Position numbers and translations under genes: made by a program. 46,232 bases of DNA, taken from assembly GCA_026391695.1 (NCBI GenBank), contig JAPLDP010000016.1, forward strand, positions 1-46,232, written 5' to 3'. The notes under the pieces were generated by a model. That model was given only the letters and a program-made list of their open reading frames with translations. It did not search any database and was not told the origin of the DNA. Shown in pieces: positions 35,591-45,400 of this stretch (the first letter of the stretch is position 1; each line of letters begins with the position of its first letter). The stretch comes from Bacteroidota bacterium. Lineage in GTDB: Bacteria; Bacteroidota; Bacteroidia; Bacteroidales; JAGONC01.

Positions 35591-35742
35591 GAATTACCCC
35601 GCGATTTAGCGCGGGGTTAAACCAAACAACACAAAAACCGGGCTTTAGCCCTAAACTTTAAAAAACAACGCATTTGTTTTGGGCTAAAGCCCTGAATATT
35701 TTTTACTGCCGGGAATCCCCGGCCTGAAGTCCGGGGTAATTC
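35591..35742. repeat. Multi-hairpin palindromic element (GAATTACCCC ends)
   Basis: The ends GAATTACCCC and GGGGTAATTC are perfect inverted repeats enclosing at least three smaller hairpins: ACCCCGCG/CGCGGGGT, GGGCTTTAGCCC with GGGCTAAAGCCC, and CCCCGG/CCGGGG. The 398-bp gap 35424-35821 shows no ORF of note. It sits between the hdr-like cluster and the convergent T9SS cargo genes, so it may act as a bidirectional terminator. Confidence 0.75.
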
Positions 35743-35821
35743 AAATTACGAATTCCGCATTTAGGTCCGTATTATTGTAAAGATCCAAAAATTTAAATCA
35801 CTGCTTCCTTGGACTATTCCC

Positions 35822-37357
35822 TCATTGGCCAATTAATAGTTTCTCCTTCGCCAAGATTTGGTGTGAATTCTGCAGCACAGCCAAGTACAAACCCGCCGGA
35901 TAATCCGTAACATCGGTTTGGATTTTCTTTGTATATGCCGGTATCTCAATTTCATCCACCAGCCTGCAATAACTGTCATAAATGCTCAATATGGCACCGG
36001 TTTTCAAATCTTTGAATTCAAAATTGACGGTTGAGACAGTAGGATTGGGATACACTTTTAGTACCTTGTTATAATCTTCTTTCAGCGGTATATCTTTGAT
36101 TGAAACATACAGGCCGCAGGTTAAATCGACCGTATCGGAAGTGATTGTATCAGGGCATAGGCTGTCGTAATTAAAAGTCTGAGTGTAAAGGGTATCATCC
36201 TCTAAATCCGAATTGAGTTTCCAGAGGTAAATGTGTATTGGACTAAAAGTGCCTGTAACAAGAATCTTGTTATCAAATGTGGTTTTAATACTTACAGGGC
36301 CTATACCTATATCATCCTCTATCAATAATCTATTTTTAATTATATTTCCGGTTGTATCTGTAATAAGCGCATTGATATAACCTATATCAATCGGCCATTC
36401 GTCATTAGTCCACGCTATGCCAACGATCAATTCTGAATCATTATACACTTCAATTGAAGAAGCTCCACCTGAAACAATCGTATCACCTAGCAAATAATAT
36501 TGCCCTAAATATTCACCGCTTTCATTCAATTTAAAAATGGAAGGATGAAGACAGGTTTGATTTCCATATGTACATGCACTATAAAATATACCGGTATCTT
36601 TTTCAACTGTTTGTGAAAGCCAACCTGTATAGTTACCACATACCAAATCCCAGATTTGCTGCCCGGAGGTGTCGGTCATAAACCAGAAAGGACGAAAACC
36701 AGGATATGTACACCGGCCTGAGACCAAATTGTGGCCCTGATAAGTCAAAAGCAAATGACTTCCTTCCTCATTGGACATCTCAGGGTACTCCCAGGCATAG
36801 TTCTTTATCCAAATTGGATATCCCAGCGTATCTATCTTCACCAGGCTTATTCGCTGATTATGAGAGTATCCGGCATAATATGCCATCATACCTAAATAAT
36901 TTCCACCATCCAGTTGTATGATGCCTGTTCCATAATCATGTTCTGATGCCTGAAGTTCAAGACACCATTCAATCTCTCCACATGTATTTAATTTTAAGAA
37001 CAAGGGATCAAAGTGCCCCGTCAGATCATTTTTACTAGTCGATGCAGCTATCACACTCCCTCTGTCTTTCGTCTTTTGTAAATCATAAAAAAAAGTTTGA
37101 TATGATATATCTCCGAATTTTTTATTCCAGATAATGTTTCCATTGATATCTGTTTTAATCAACCACCCCCATCGACTTACAACCGTACCTTGGCTGAGAT
37201 AACCCGCTATCAAATATCCATTATCATAATCATTTTCAATACCCCGAACATAAGATGAAGTATTACCTCCATAAATTTTCGGCCATTCCTGCCCCCGGGC
37301 ATTAATCAAATTTATTATTAATAACTGTATTAATAAAATTCTTAAAATAGTATACAT
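35822..37357 (-). CDS. T9SS cargo protein with propeller-like repeats, paralogue A
   Basis: About 511 residues. Start at 37357 (MYTILRILLIQ, by alignment with the two paralogues; the frame opens at 37372). The signal peptide ends NARGQEW, then EWPKIYGGNTSSYVRG opens a region of repeated beta-strand units (GWLIKTDINGNIIW, FLKLNTCGEIEW, LVKIDTLGYPIW, LFKLNESG) like delta-60/SBBP-type propellers. A T9SS sorting domain follows (VYPNPTVSTVNF ... GLYLAVLQ ... KEKLLIG). No catalytic motif. It lies 24 bp downstream of a truncated protease-tail gene, as does paralogue B. Confidence 0.8.
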   Translation of the reverse strand: MYTILRILLIQLLIINLINARGQEWPKIYGGNTSSYVRGIENDYDNGYLIAGYLSQGTVVSRWGWLIKTDINGNIIWNKKFGDISYQTFFYDLQKTKDRGSVIAASTSKNDLTGHFDPLFLKLNTCGEIEWCLELQASEHDYGTGIIQLDGGNYLGMMAYYAGYSHNQRISLVKIDTLGYPIWIKNYAWEYPEMSNEEGSHLLLTYQGHNLVSGRCTYPGFRPFWFMTDTSGQQIWDLVCGNYTGWLSQTVEKDTGIFYSACTYGNQTCLHPSIFKLNESGEYLGQYYLLGDTIVSGGASSIEVYNDSELIVGIAWTNDEWPIDIGYINALITDTTGNIIKNRLLIEDDIGIGPVSIKTTFDNKILVTGTFSPIHIYLWKLNSDLEDDTLYTQTFNYDSLCPDTITSDTVDLTCGLYVSIKDIPLKEDYNKVLKVYPNPTVSTVNFEFKDLKTGAILSIYDSYCRLVDEIEIPAYTKKIQTDVTDYPAGLYLAVLQNSHQILAKEKLLIGQ

Positions 37358-37380
37358 CGTTTCTTTCCTCATCTACAAAT

Positions 37381-38207
37381 TTATTTATTCCCGGCTTTAG
37401 CAATTTTTTCACTTTCAATCAGGTTATCACCTACAAATAAACTTATCATATAAACTCCATTAGGAAAATTTTTTAATGAAACAGTTAATTGATTTAAATA
37501 ATTCGAAAGTATCATGGTTTTGATCAACTTGCCATTGACATCATATATAAGCAATTTACCATTAATTTCATATTCAGATGTATTATAATAAACAATCACA
37601 TAATCCCAGGCAGGATTAGGAAACAATTTCAAGTGATCCTCTTTTTCAACAATTACTTCGTGAGGTGTGAAATGATACTCAGGGTAAGATTTTGTATTTA
37701 AAGGAAAATAAACTTGTTCAGTATAATCAATGAAATTGCCTTTCACAAGCAATCCCCGCGCATAACCGCCGATCAACGGATACCCATTGTTCATAATTTC
37801 ATGCAAAGTATTAACAGATATAGAATCCAATTGCTCTACGCTCCATGCACTGTCACGCATCGTTTTTAAAATGCTGAAATAATTTTCATAATCCTGATGT
37901 ACCGCATTTTGGTATGTACTGAGTTCGTAAGTCGAAGGAATTTCATCCAGCAAGTCCAACGCTTCTTCCGGCTGATCATTGTTAAAATAGCAGAAAGCTA
38001 ACCTGTATTTTGACGGAAGGTCCGTTTCATTTTCATGTAAGGCTATCAGGCTGTCATACGGATTAAGGATGTTGGTATCGGAAAGGAATTTCCGTACGAG
38101 TTGATTTTTGGCTCTTGTGCGCAACTGCTGCCAGTATCCCAGCCGTGATTCAAGTATTTCTTTTGCCCCAAGATAGTTGCGTCCCTGCATGATCTCAGTC
38201 ATTATGT
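37381..38207 (-). pseudogene. Truncated C-terminal piece of a C1A-type protease gene, copy A
   Basis: From an ATG at 38202 (MTEIMQGRNYLGAKEI) the product aligns closely with the last ~275 residues of the protease at 42486-46040, covering the helical region and the entire T9SS sorting domain (LFPNPAWDYV ... GVYMISLF ... KIAKAGNK). Upstream of 38208 homology stops and the 195-bp hairpin element begins; the frame stays open through it to 38331 but that part is not homologous. There is no signal peptide or catalytic domain, so it is a gene remnant or silent cassette. Confidence 0.75.
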
Positions 38208-38402
38208 ACTTTTCTTTTGCTTGTCCAAAAGAAAAGTACGGAAAGAAAAGGACAGTCTGGGTTTTCGGCGACCCACTATGGGCTCGATTCCTAAGCCAGC
38301 CGAGCCGCTCTCCCGCCTTTGGCGGGATCACTTCTCCGTCTGGCTTTTAACGGAATCTTCGCCCAGTGGGTACCCCGCCTCCAAACCCAAAGGCATTAAA
38401 AA
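38208..38402. repeat. ~195-bp hairpin-rich element, copy A
   Basis: About 95% identical to 40667-40861. It starts with a perfect 12-bp hairpin (ACTTTTCTTTTG-CTTGTC-CAAAAGAAAAGT), then has CCCGCC-TTT-GGCGGG, and longer arms ACCCACTATGGGC against GCCCAGTGGGT. It caps the truncated end of the protease-tail fragment. No protein is convincingly encoded. 38403-38498 shows nothing else. Confidence 0.85.
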
Positions 38403-38498
38403 TGAATTTCAATTTAATTCCGATTTTAATATTAAAATAAATCACATGATCTATTGTGATGCTCCTGTAATATCAATTGTAGTGAGCATAAAAATCAC

Positions 38499-40028
38499 TT
38501 ATCTCACCACCATAAATCTTTCCTTACCAAGGATAGTTTTGGAATTTTTCAATACGGCCAGATACAATCCTGGCTTAAAGCCCATAACATCGACTTGTGT
38601 TTCCTTTGTATATGCCGGCACAGCTCTTTCCTCCGCCAGCTTGCCATAGCTGTCGTATATGCTCAAAATGGCGCCGTTTTTCAAATCCTTAAACTCAAAA
38701 TTAATAATGGATGCAACAGGATTAGGATAAATCTTCAATACTTTATCATACTCCTCTTTTAGAGGTATTTCATCTATCGAAACATATACGCCACAGGATA
38801 AATCGGTGGTATCGGAAGAAATCGGATACGGACAAAGGCTGTCGTAAGTGAAGGGCTGGGTGTAAAGAGTATCATCCTCCAAATCAGAATTGAGTTTCCA
38901 GAGGTAAATATGAACAGGATTGAACGTACCCGTAACAAGAATTTTATCATCAAATGTTTTCTTAATACATTTCGGACCTTGTGGATCATCAATTAATAAT
39001 CGTATCTTAGATATATTTCCGGCTGTATCCGTAATTAGCACATTGCTATAACCCTCGTCAACCGGATATTCTACATTTGTCCAGGCAATACCAACAATTA
39101 AACTTGAATCATTTAACACTTCTATTGAGGAAGCACCACCTGCAACTATGGTATCGCCAAGCAGATAATATTGCGATAAAAATTGTCCGCTTTCATTCAA
39201 TTTAAAAATTGAAGGATGAAAGCAGGTTTGATTCCCATATGTACCAGCACTGTAAAAAATACCTGTATCCTTTTCAACTGTTTGTGGAAGCCAACCTGTA
39301 TAATTACCCCATATTAAATCCCAAGTTTGCTGACCGGAAGTGTCGGTCATAAACCAGAAGGGACGAAAACCAGGGTATGTACAGCGGCCTGAAACCAAAT
39401 TGTGACCCTGATGAGTCACAAGCAAATGACTTCCTTCTTCATTTGACATCTGAGGGTAATCCCAAGAATAATTCTTTATCCAAATCGGATTTCCCAATGT
39501 ATCTATCTTTACCAGGCTTATACGCTGATTATGAGAGTATCCGGCATAATATGCCATCATACCTAAATAATTACCATCAACCAATTGTACCATACCTGTC
39601 CCATAATCATCATCTGATGCCTGAAGTTCAAGACACCAATCAATCTCTCCGCATGGATTCAGTTTAATGAATAAAGGATTAAAGTGTCCATTCAGATCAT
39701 TTTTACTGGTTGATGCGGCTAATACAGTCCCATGGTCTTTAGTTTTTTGTGAAGCGTAAAAAAAAGTTTGATACAACAGGTCACCAAATTTCTTCTCCCA
39801 AATAATATTTCCGTTTATATCGGTCTTTATAAGCCATCCCCACTGATTAACCACCTGTCCCCTGCTTAGATAACCTGCTATCAGATATCCATTATCATAA
39901 TCATTTTCAATGCCCCGAACATACGACGAAGTATTCCCACCATAAATTTTTGGCCATTCTTGCCCATGGGTAAAAGTTAAAACTGTTGATAATAATCCTG
40001 TTAGTAAGATTTTCAACAAAGTGTTCAT
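38499..40028 (-). CDS. T9SS cargo protein with propeller-like repeats, paralogue B
   Basis: About 509 residues. ATG 40028 is preceded by a strong AGGGAGG site (40034-40040, minus strand, 5-nt spacing), which decides the start over the open frame at 40085. Signal peptide ending LTFTHGQEW, the EWPKIYGGNTSSYVRG opening, the same repeated units as paralogue A, and a C-terminal T9SS domain (IYPNPVASIINF ... GLYLAVLK ... KERFMVV). High similarity to paralogue A suggests a recent duplication. Exported scaffold of unknown role. Confidence 0.82.
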   Translation of the reverse strand: MNTLLKILLTGLLSTVLTFTHGQEWPKIYGGNTSSYVRGIENDYDNGYLIAGYLSRGQVVNQWGWLIKTDINGNIIWEKKFGDLLYQTFFYASQKTKDHGTVLAASTSKNDLNGHFNPLFIKLNPCGEIDWCLELQASDDDYGTGMVQLVDGNYLGMMAYYAGYSHNQRISLVKIDTLGNPIWIKNYSWDYPQMSNEEGSHLLVTHQGHNLVSGRCTYPGFRPFWFMTDTSGQQTWDLIWGNYTGWLPQTVEKDTGIFYSAGTYGNQTCFHPSIFKLNESGQFLSQYYLLGDTIVAGGASSIEVLNDSSLIVGIAWTNVEYPVDEGYSNVLITDTAGNISKIRLLIDDPQGPKCIKKTFDDKILVTGTFNPVHIYLWKLNSDLEDDTLYTQPFTYDSLCPYPISSDTTDLSCGVYVSIDEIPLKEEYDKVLKIYPNPVASIINFEFKDLKNGAILSIYDSYGKLAEERAVPAYTKETQVDVMGFKPGLYLAVLKNSKTILGKERFMVVR

Positions 40029-40050
40029 CAGTTCCTCCCTTTCTATAGGT

Positions 40051-40666
40051 TTACTTATTTCCTGCTTTAGTAATTTTTTCATCATAGATTATCATTTTAC
40101 CGATCATTTTATACACGGTGGTGTTATAATAAGCTATCACATAATCCCAGGAAGGATTTGGAAAGATTTTCAAATGATCTTCCTTTACATCAGTTACTTC
40201 GTTTGGTGTGAAATGATATTCAGGATACGATTTTATATCAAGTGGAAAATATACTTTTTCAGTGTAATTGATAAAATGACCTTTCATCAATAATCCCCGT
40301 GCATAACCTCCGATTAAAGGATACCCATTGTTCATTATTTCATGCAAAGTATTAACAGATGTAGAATCCAATTGCCCTACGCTCCAAGCACTGTCACGTA
40401 TCGTTTTTAAAATGCTAAAATAATTTTCATAATCCTGGTGTACAGCAGTTTGATATGAATTCATCTCGTAAGTTGAAGGAATTTCATCAATCAAATTCAA
40501 CGCTTCTTCTGCCTGATCATTATTTAAATAGCAGAAAGCCAGTCTGTATTTTGACGGAAGATCCGTTTCATTTTCATACAAAGCTATCAGGCTGTCGTAA
40601 GGATTAAGTATGGTGGTATCGGAAAGGAATTTTCGTATCAGTTGATTTTTAGCTCTTGCACGTATC
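40051..40666 (-). pseudogene. Truncated protease-tail fragment, copy B, with internal deletion
   Basis: Reads ARAKNQLIRKFLSDTTILNP onwards, matching the C1A protease tail, but begins about 20 residues later than copy A and again starts right at the edge of a 195-bp element (40667). The sorting domain is damaged: after GKMIIYDE it jumps in frame to KITKAGNK, losing about 42 residues including the GVYMISLF strand. It cannot be a functional T9SS protein. It ends 22 bp before the ATG of paralogue B. Confidence 0.8.
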
Positions 40667-40861
40667 ACTTTTCTTTTGCTTGTCCAAAAGAAAAGTATGA
40701 AAAGAAAAGGACAGCCTGGGTTTTCGGCGACCCACTATGGGCTCGATTCCTAAGCCAACCGAGCCGCTCTCCCGTCTTTGGCGGGATCACTTCTCCGTCT
40801 GAATTTTAACGGAATCTTCACCCAGTGGGTACCCCGCCTCCAAACCCAAAGGCATCAAAAA
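40667..40861. repeat. ~195-bp hairpin-rich element, copy B
   Basis: Near-identical to 38208-38402, with the same 12-bp hairpin at the edge joined to the protease-tail fragment. Scattered substitutions (for example GCCAGCC to GCCAACC) show they are not a single collapsed copy. Confidence 0.85.
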
Positions 40862-40920
40862 ATAGTAGATCCATATCCAACTTCACCAAATCGAACGCCG
40901 AACATCATTAAATCGCCTAA

Positions 40921-42480
40921 TCATCTCCCTCTCACCACCATAAACCTTTCTTTCCCAAGGATATTTTTAGAATTTTTCAACACGGCCAGATACAATCCTG
41001 GTTTATAATTCGTGACACCAACCTGCATCTCCTTTGTATGTGCCAGCACAACCATTTCCTCCACCAGCCTGCCATAACTGTCATATATGCTCAATATGGC
41101 ACTGGTTTTCAAATCTTTAATTTCAAAATTGATTGTTGTGAAAGCCGGATTGGGAAATACTTTCAGCACTTTATCATATTCTTCTTTCAGTGGTATATCA
41201 TCAATTGAAACATATACGCCACAGTTTAAGTCAATGGTATCAGAAGGAATTGGGTTTGGACAAAGACTGTCGTAAGTAAAGGGCTGGGTGTAAAGGGTAT
41301 CATCCTCTAAATCCGAATTGAGTTTCCAGAGATAAATGTCCCAGTTATTGTCGACCACATAGCTTCCGGTGACTAATATTTTATCATCGAATGTTTTGAT
41401 GATATTTTCCGGCGTCCTGTTTTCATGAAGTAATTGTCTTCTTTTAACCAGATTTCCTAATGTATCGATCATGAATACTTCACTATATCCATCATCAACA
41501 GAAGATTCATTAACTCGCCATTGAATTCCTACAAGCAATGTTGAATCATTAAAAGAATAAAGTGGTTCAGCCCCACCGGCAACAATTGTATCTCCTAATA
41601 GAAATTCCCTATATAAAGCATTCCCGTCGATATCGAATTTAAACAGGGTAGGTGTCATAGGACCATTGTACATTCCACCTGATGCATAGAAAATACCATT
41701 ATTCACTGCGATGGTCTGACCATCGAGACCTGTTCCGCTTGGCCATTTTAAATCCCATATCTGATTGCCAGATGTATCGGTTTTAATCCAGAACGGGCGG
41801 GCGTTAGGGCAAAAGCAATGTCCTGAAACCAAATAGCTATCATCAGAGGTATGAATCAGGTAATAACCTTCTTCATCATGAATGGTTGGATCATCCTGTG
41901 CCAAGTTCTTGATCCAGACCGGTACGCCCAATGAATCCATTTTTACCAGGCTTATCCGGATATTCTGGTAATCACCACCATAATATTTCAGTAATCCGAT
42001 ATAATGGTTGTCATCAAGTTGAAGAATGTCCATGCCATAATTTCCACCAAGTGAACTAAGTATGGTACACCATTCAATCTCTCCACAAGTATTTAACTTA
42101 AGAAATAAAGGATCAAAATAAAGGGGATCATCGTATTTACTTGTTGCTCCGGCTAATATAATACCCTGATCTTTTGTCTTTGATAAAGCAATAAAAGCTG
42201 TATTGTAAGAAAGATTGCCAAATTTTTTATCCCAAATGACATTTCCATTAATGTCCGTTTTTATTAACCATCCCCATTTTGAGGGATTTTGGCCATAACC
42301 GGCATAACCTGAGATCATGTATCCAGCATCATAATCTTCTTTAATAGATGTTACAGTTGCATCAAAATTATCACCATATATTCTCGGCCATTCCTGCCCA
42401 TTAATGCAGGTAAAAATTAAAAACATTGACTGTATTAAGATGATTCTTAATAAAATACCTGATAATATTTTCATAATCAT
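40921..42480 (-). CDS. T9SS cargo protein with propeller-like repeats, paralogue C
   Basis: 519 residues, signal peptide ending FTCINGQEW, then EWPRIYGDNFDATVTS and repeated GWLIKTDINGNVIW-type units as in paralogues A and B, and a T9SS domain (VFPNPAFTTINF ... GLYLAVLK ... KERFMVVRGR). More diverged in the middle than A and B are from each other (for example KDIGVP against TLGNPIW regions). It lies 5 bp downstream of the intact C1A protease gene, in the same relation that A and B have to the truncated pieces, so this is likely the parental arrangement. Confidence 0.82.
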   Translation of the reverse strand: MIMKILSGILLRIILIQSMFLIFTCINGQEWPRIYGDNFDATVTSIKEDYDAGYMISGYAGYGQNPSKWGWLIKTDINGNVIWDKKFGNLSYNTAFIALSKTKDQGIILAGATSKYDDPLYFDPLFLKLNTCGEIEWCTILSSLGGNYGMDILQLDDNHYIGLLKYYGGDYQNIRISLVKMDSLGVPVWIKNLAQDDPTIHDEEGYYLIHTSDDSYLVSGHCFCPNARPFWIKTDTSGNQIWDLKWPSGTGLDGQTIAVNNGIFYASGGMYNGPMTPTLFKFDIDGNALYREFLLGDTIVAGGAEPLYSFNDSTLLVGIQWRVNESSVDDGYSEVFMIDTLGNLVKRRQLLHENRTPENIIKTFDDKILVTGSYVVDNNWDIYLWKLNSDLEDDTLYTQPFTYDSLCPNPIPSDTIDLNCGVYVSIDDIPLKEEYDKVLKVFPNPAFTTINFEIKDLKTSAILSIYDSYGRLVEEMVVLAHTKEMQVGVTNYKPGLYLAVLKNSKNILGKERFMVVRGR

Positions 42481-42485
42481 AGATC

Positions 42486-45400
42486 TTACTTGTTTCCAAC
42501 TTTAGTAATTTTTTTACTCTCAATCAAGTTATCATCCACAAACAAGCTGATCATATAAACCCCATTTGGAAGATTTTTAAATGATATAGTTGATTGATTT
42601 AACTGATTAGATAATACAATGGTTTTTATTATCTTACCATTAACATCATACATTATCAATTTACCATTCATTTCATACTCAGAAGTGTTATAATAAACAA
42701 TCACATAATCCCATGCAGGATTAGGAAACAATTTCAGATGATCTTCCTTTTCAACAATTACTTCGTGAGGTGTGAAATGATATTCAGGGTAAGATTTTAT
42801 ATTCGTGGGAAAATAAACCTGTTCAGTATAATCAATGAAATTGCCTTTCACAAGCAATCCCCGTGCATAACCGCTGATCAATGGATACCCATTGTTCATA
42901 ATTTCATGCAAAGTATTAACTGATAATGAATCTATTTGCCCAGCGCTCCAGGTGCTGTCATGCATCGTCTTTAAGACACTGAAATAATTCTTATAATCCT
43001 GATGTACCGCATTTTGGTATGTACTGAGTTCGTAAGTCGAAGGAATTTCATCAAGCAAATTCAACGCTTCTTCCGGCTGATGATTGTTAAAATAACAGAA
43101 GGCCAGCCTGTATTTCGATGGAATGTCAGTTTCATTTTCATACAGGGCTATCAGGCTGTCATAAGGATTAAGTATGGTGGTATCGGAAAGGAATTTCCGG
43201 ATGAGCTGGTTTTTGGCTTTGGCACGTATCTGTTGCCAGTATCCCAGTTTGGATTCAAGTATCTCTTTTGCGCCAAGGTATTCACGACCCTGCATGATCT
43301 CTTCTATCATGTAATCTGGCAAAGGATCAAAACGATCATTAAGTGATTGAAGAACATCCTGCGATTTAGCGGACTGAGGATTAGCAGTTAACACATCCCG
43401 TAACATGGCGCTTGGCAGGACATCTTCCTTATAAATAGCCTGTTTCATTACAGTATCGGACAGGTAAGGCGATTCATCCAATAACTGCTGCCGCATTTCC
43501 AAAGCTTCATTAGGCATACTTGTCATCACTTCAAAATTCAACTCATCGGTATTACCTCCGTCCACCAACAAATCTAACAAATTCCGATATTGATTGATAT
43601 ATCCCTCCGCAAATGTCATCTCAAGCCGGGGATCGTAACCGCTTTTGTAATTGTTGTTCCCTAAATTTGAAGGGCATGCTGAAAGTGAATCATAGACTAA
43701 TAATTGTTGTTCATATCGTGTTATTTTCTCATAGGTGTAATTACTATCTAACGGGTACGTCAGTGGATCTTCTTGTTTTTGATGATGAATGTAAGTAAAA
43801 GGCAGTGCATCGTTGAAATAGTTGAAATACAATTTGTCACGGCCGCCATAGTCGTGAGCAGGTAGAGTGTCATAAGTAAACGTATTTCCTGCCGGAGCCG
43901 TTACTATTAAGTCATAAGAGCCCTGCGACACTTTAATCCCATGTTCAGGGGTGCCGTTTTCCCGTCCTGACTTCCACACAAGGAAATCATTCAGGTTGGT
44001 GTTCATATCGTTGCACTTATTGCATAAGCCGGTGCCGGGGCCCCTATTTTTTCCTTCAGCAACTATTCCCCCGTGTAAATGAGAAAAATAATTGTTGTAT
44101 ATCTCATTATCCTCAGTGCCGGAATTCTTTATATATATACCCATTGTCCAATAGAAAGATGCGGAACCAGGGACATAATTTCCCGTAAACAGGTTACCTT
44201 CAACATGATATCCCGAACAATCTTCCATATAAATACCACCCACAAATGGATCATCCTGAAAGTTAGTCATATGAGCTGCTATTGTCATAAATGTATCGGA
44301 AATGATGGTCGGCTGTTGGTATCCTGAAAGATAAATCCCTGCGTTATTATTATTGAAAATGGCCTTATCCACATAAAACCTTCGATTATCACCACCATTA
44401 AACGCTTTTATGCCATACCAGAGATTATCAAAGGAACAGGGAATCAGCTCATAGCAACCCTCGCCGCAAGGCTCATACATCGGATCGGGATATTCATATC
44501 CAGGCAGCACCCAAACATCAGCATCATTAGCATAGATACCAATATTATCTTCAGTTAATGCCATTAAATTTGCATCCAATTCAGTATGGTTATATTTAAA
44601 GGAACAACCGTAGAATTCAACTCCTTTTACACCTTCCAATGAAACCTGGACTCCCGGTAAACCATATTCAAGGAAAGCGATATAATCTGTTTCAAACATA
44701 CATTTTGTAAAATAGCTGAAATTGTTTTCCTCATGTTCCGGGATGAACGGATGTATATTTTGGTAAGGATGAAATTCAATGCTTGTATTATTGTTTAAAA
44801 AAAGCGCCTCCCTTGCTATTATAAGACCCCCTTCAAAACCTTGTATATAATTTCCAATTACCTTTTTGCCTGTCACTATTCCTGTTATTGCATTTTGAAT
44901 TGATCCGTTATTACTTATAAGAACCCTCCCTTGCGATTCCTCATAAAATTGTGATTCCTCCGGATTACCCCAGACTTCGATACCCTGCCAGTTTTCCGTA
45001 CACGCTTTTGTCAGAGTGCCACCGTCAATTTCCAGGGTCGCTCCGGGAAGGACGATTAGTTTTGTTTCGGGTGCAAACAGAACCGTATCCGTTATCGTTA
45101 GTGTAACAGACGAATCAATGACTATATCACGGTTAATGCTAATGTTTTCTGACCATGTCGTATTGGATGAGATGTGTTCAGGAGTAGGAATATAATCCAA
45201 TAGGCACTCACAATAAAAAGTTTCAGTATCATAAGGACCTAACATTGGATTTGAATCATCGCAATCTTCCTCATCCTTTTCACCCGGACAATCGAATGGT
45301 TTTTCACCTATTCCCCAATAATAATAACCATCCTCATCATAATCATGCCATTGGCGGGCAGGAGGGATACTACAAATAACCGTAATAGCCCCAGAAATAT

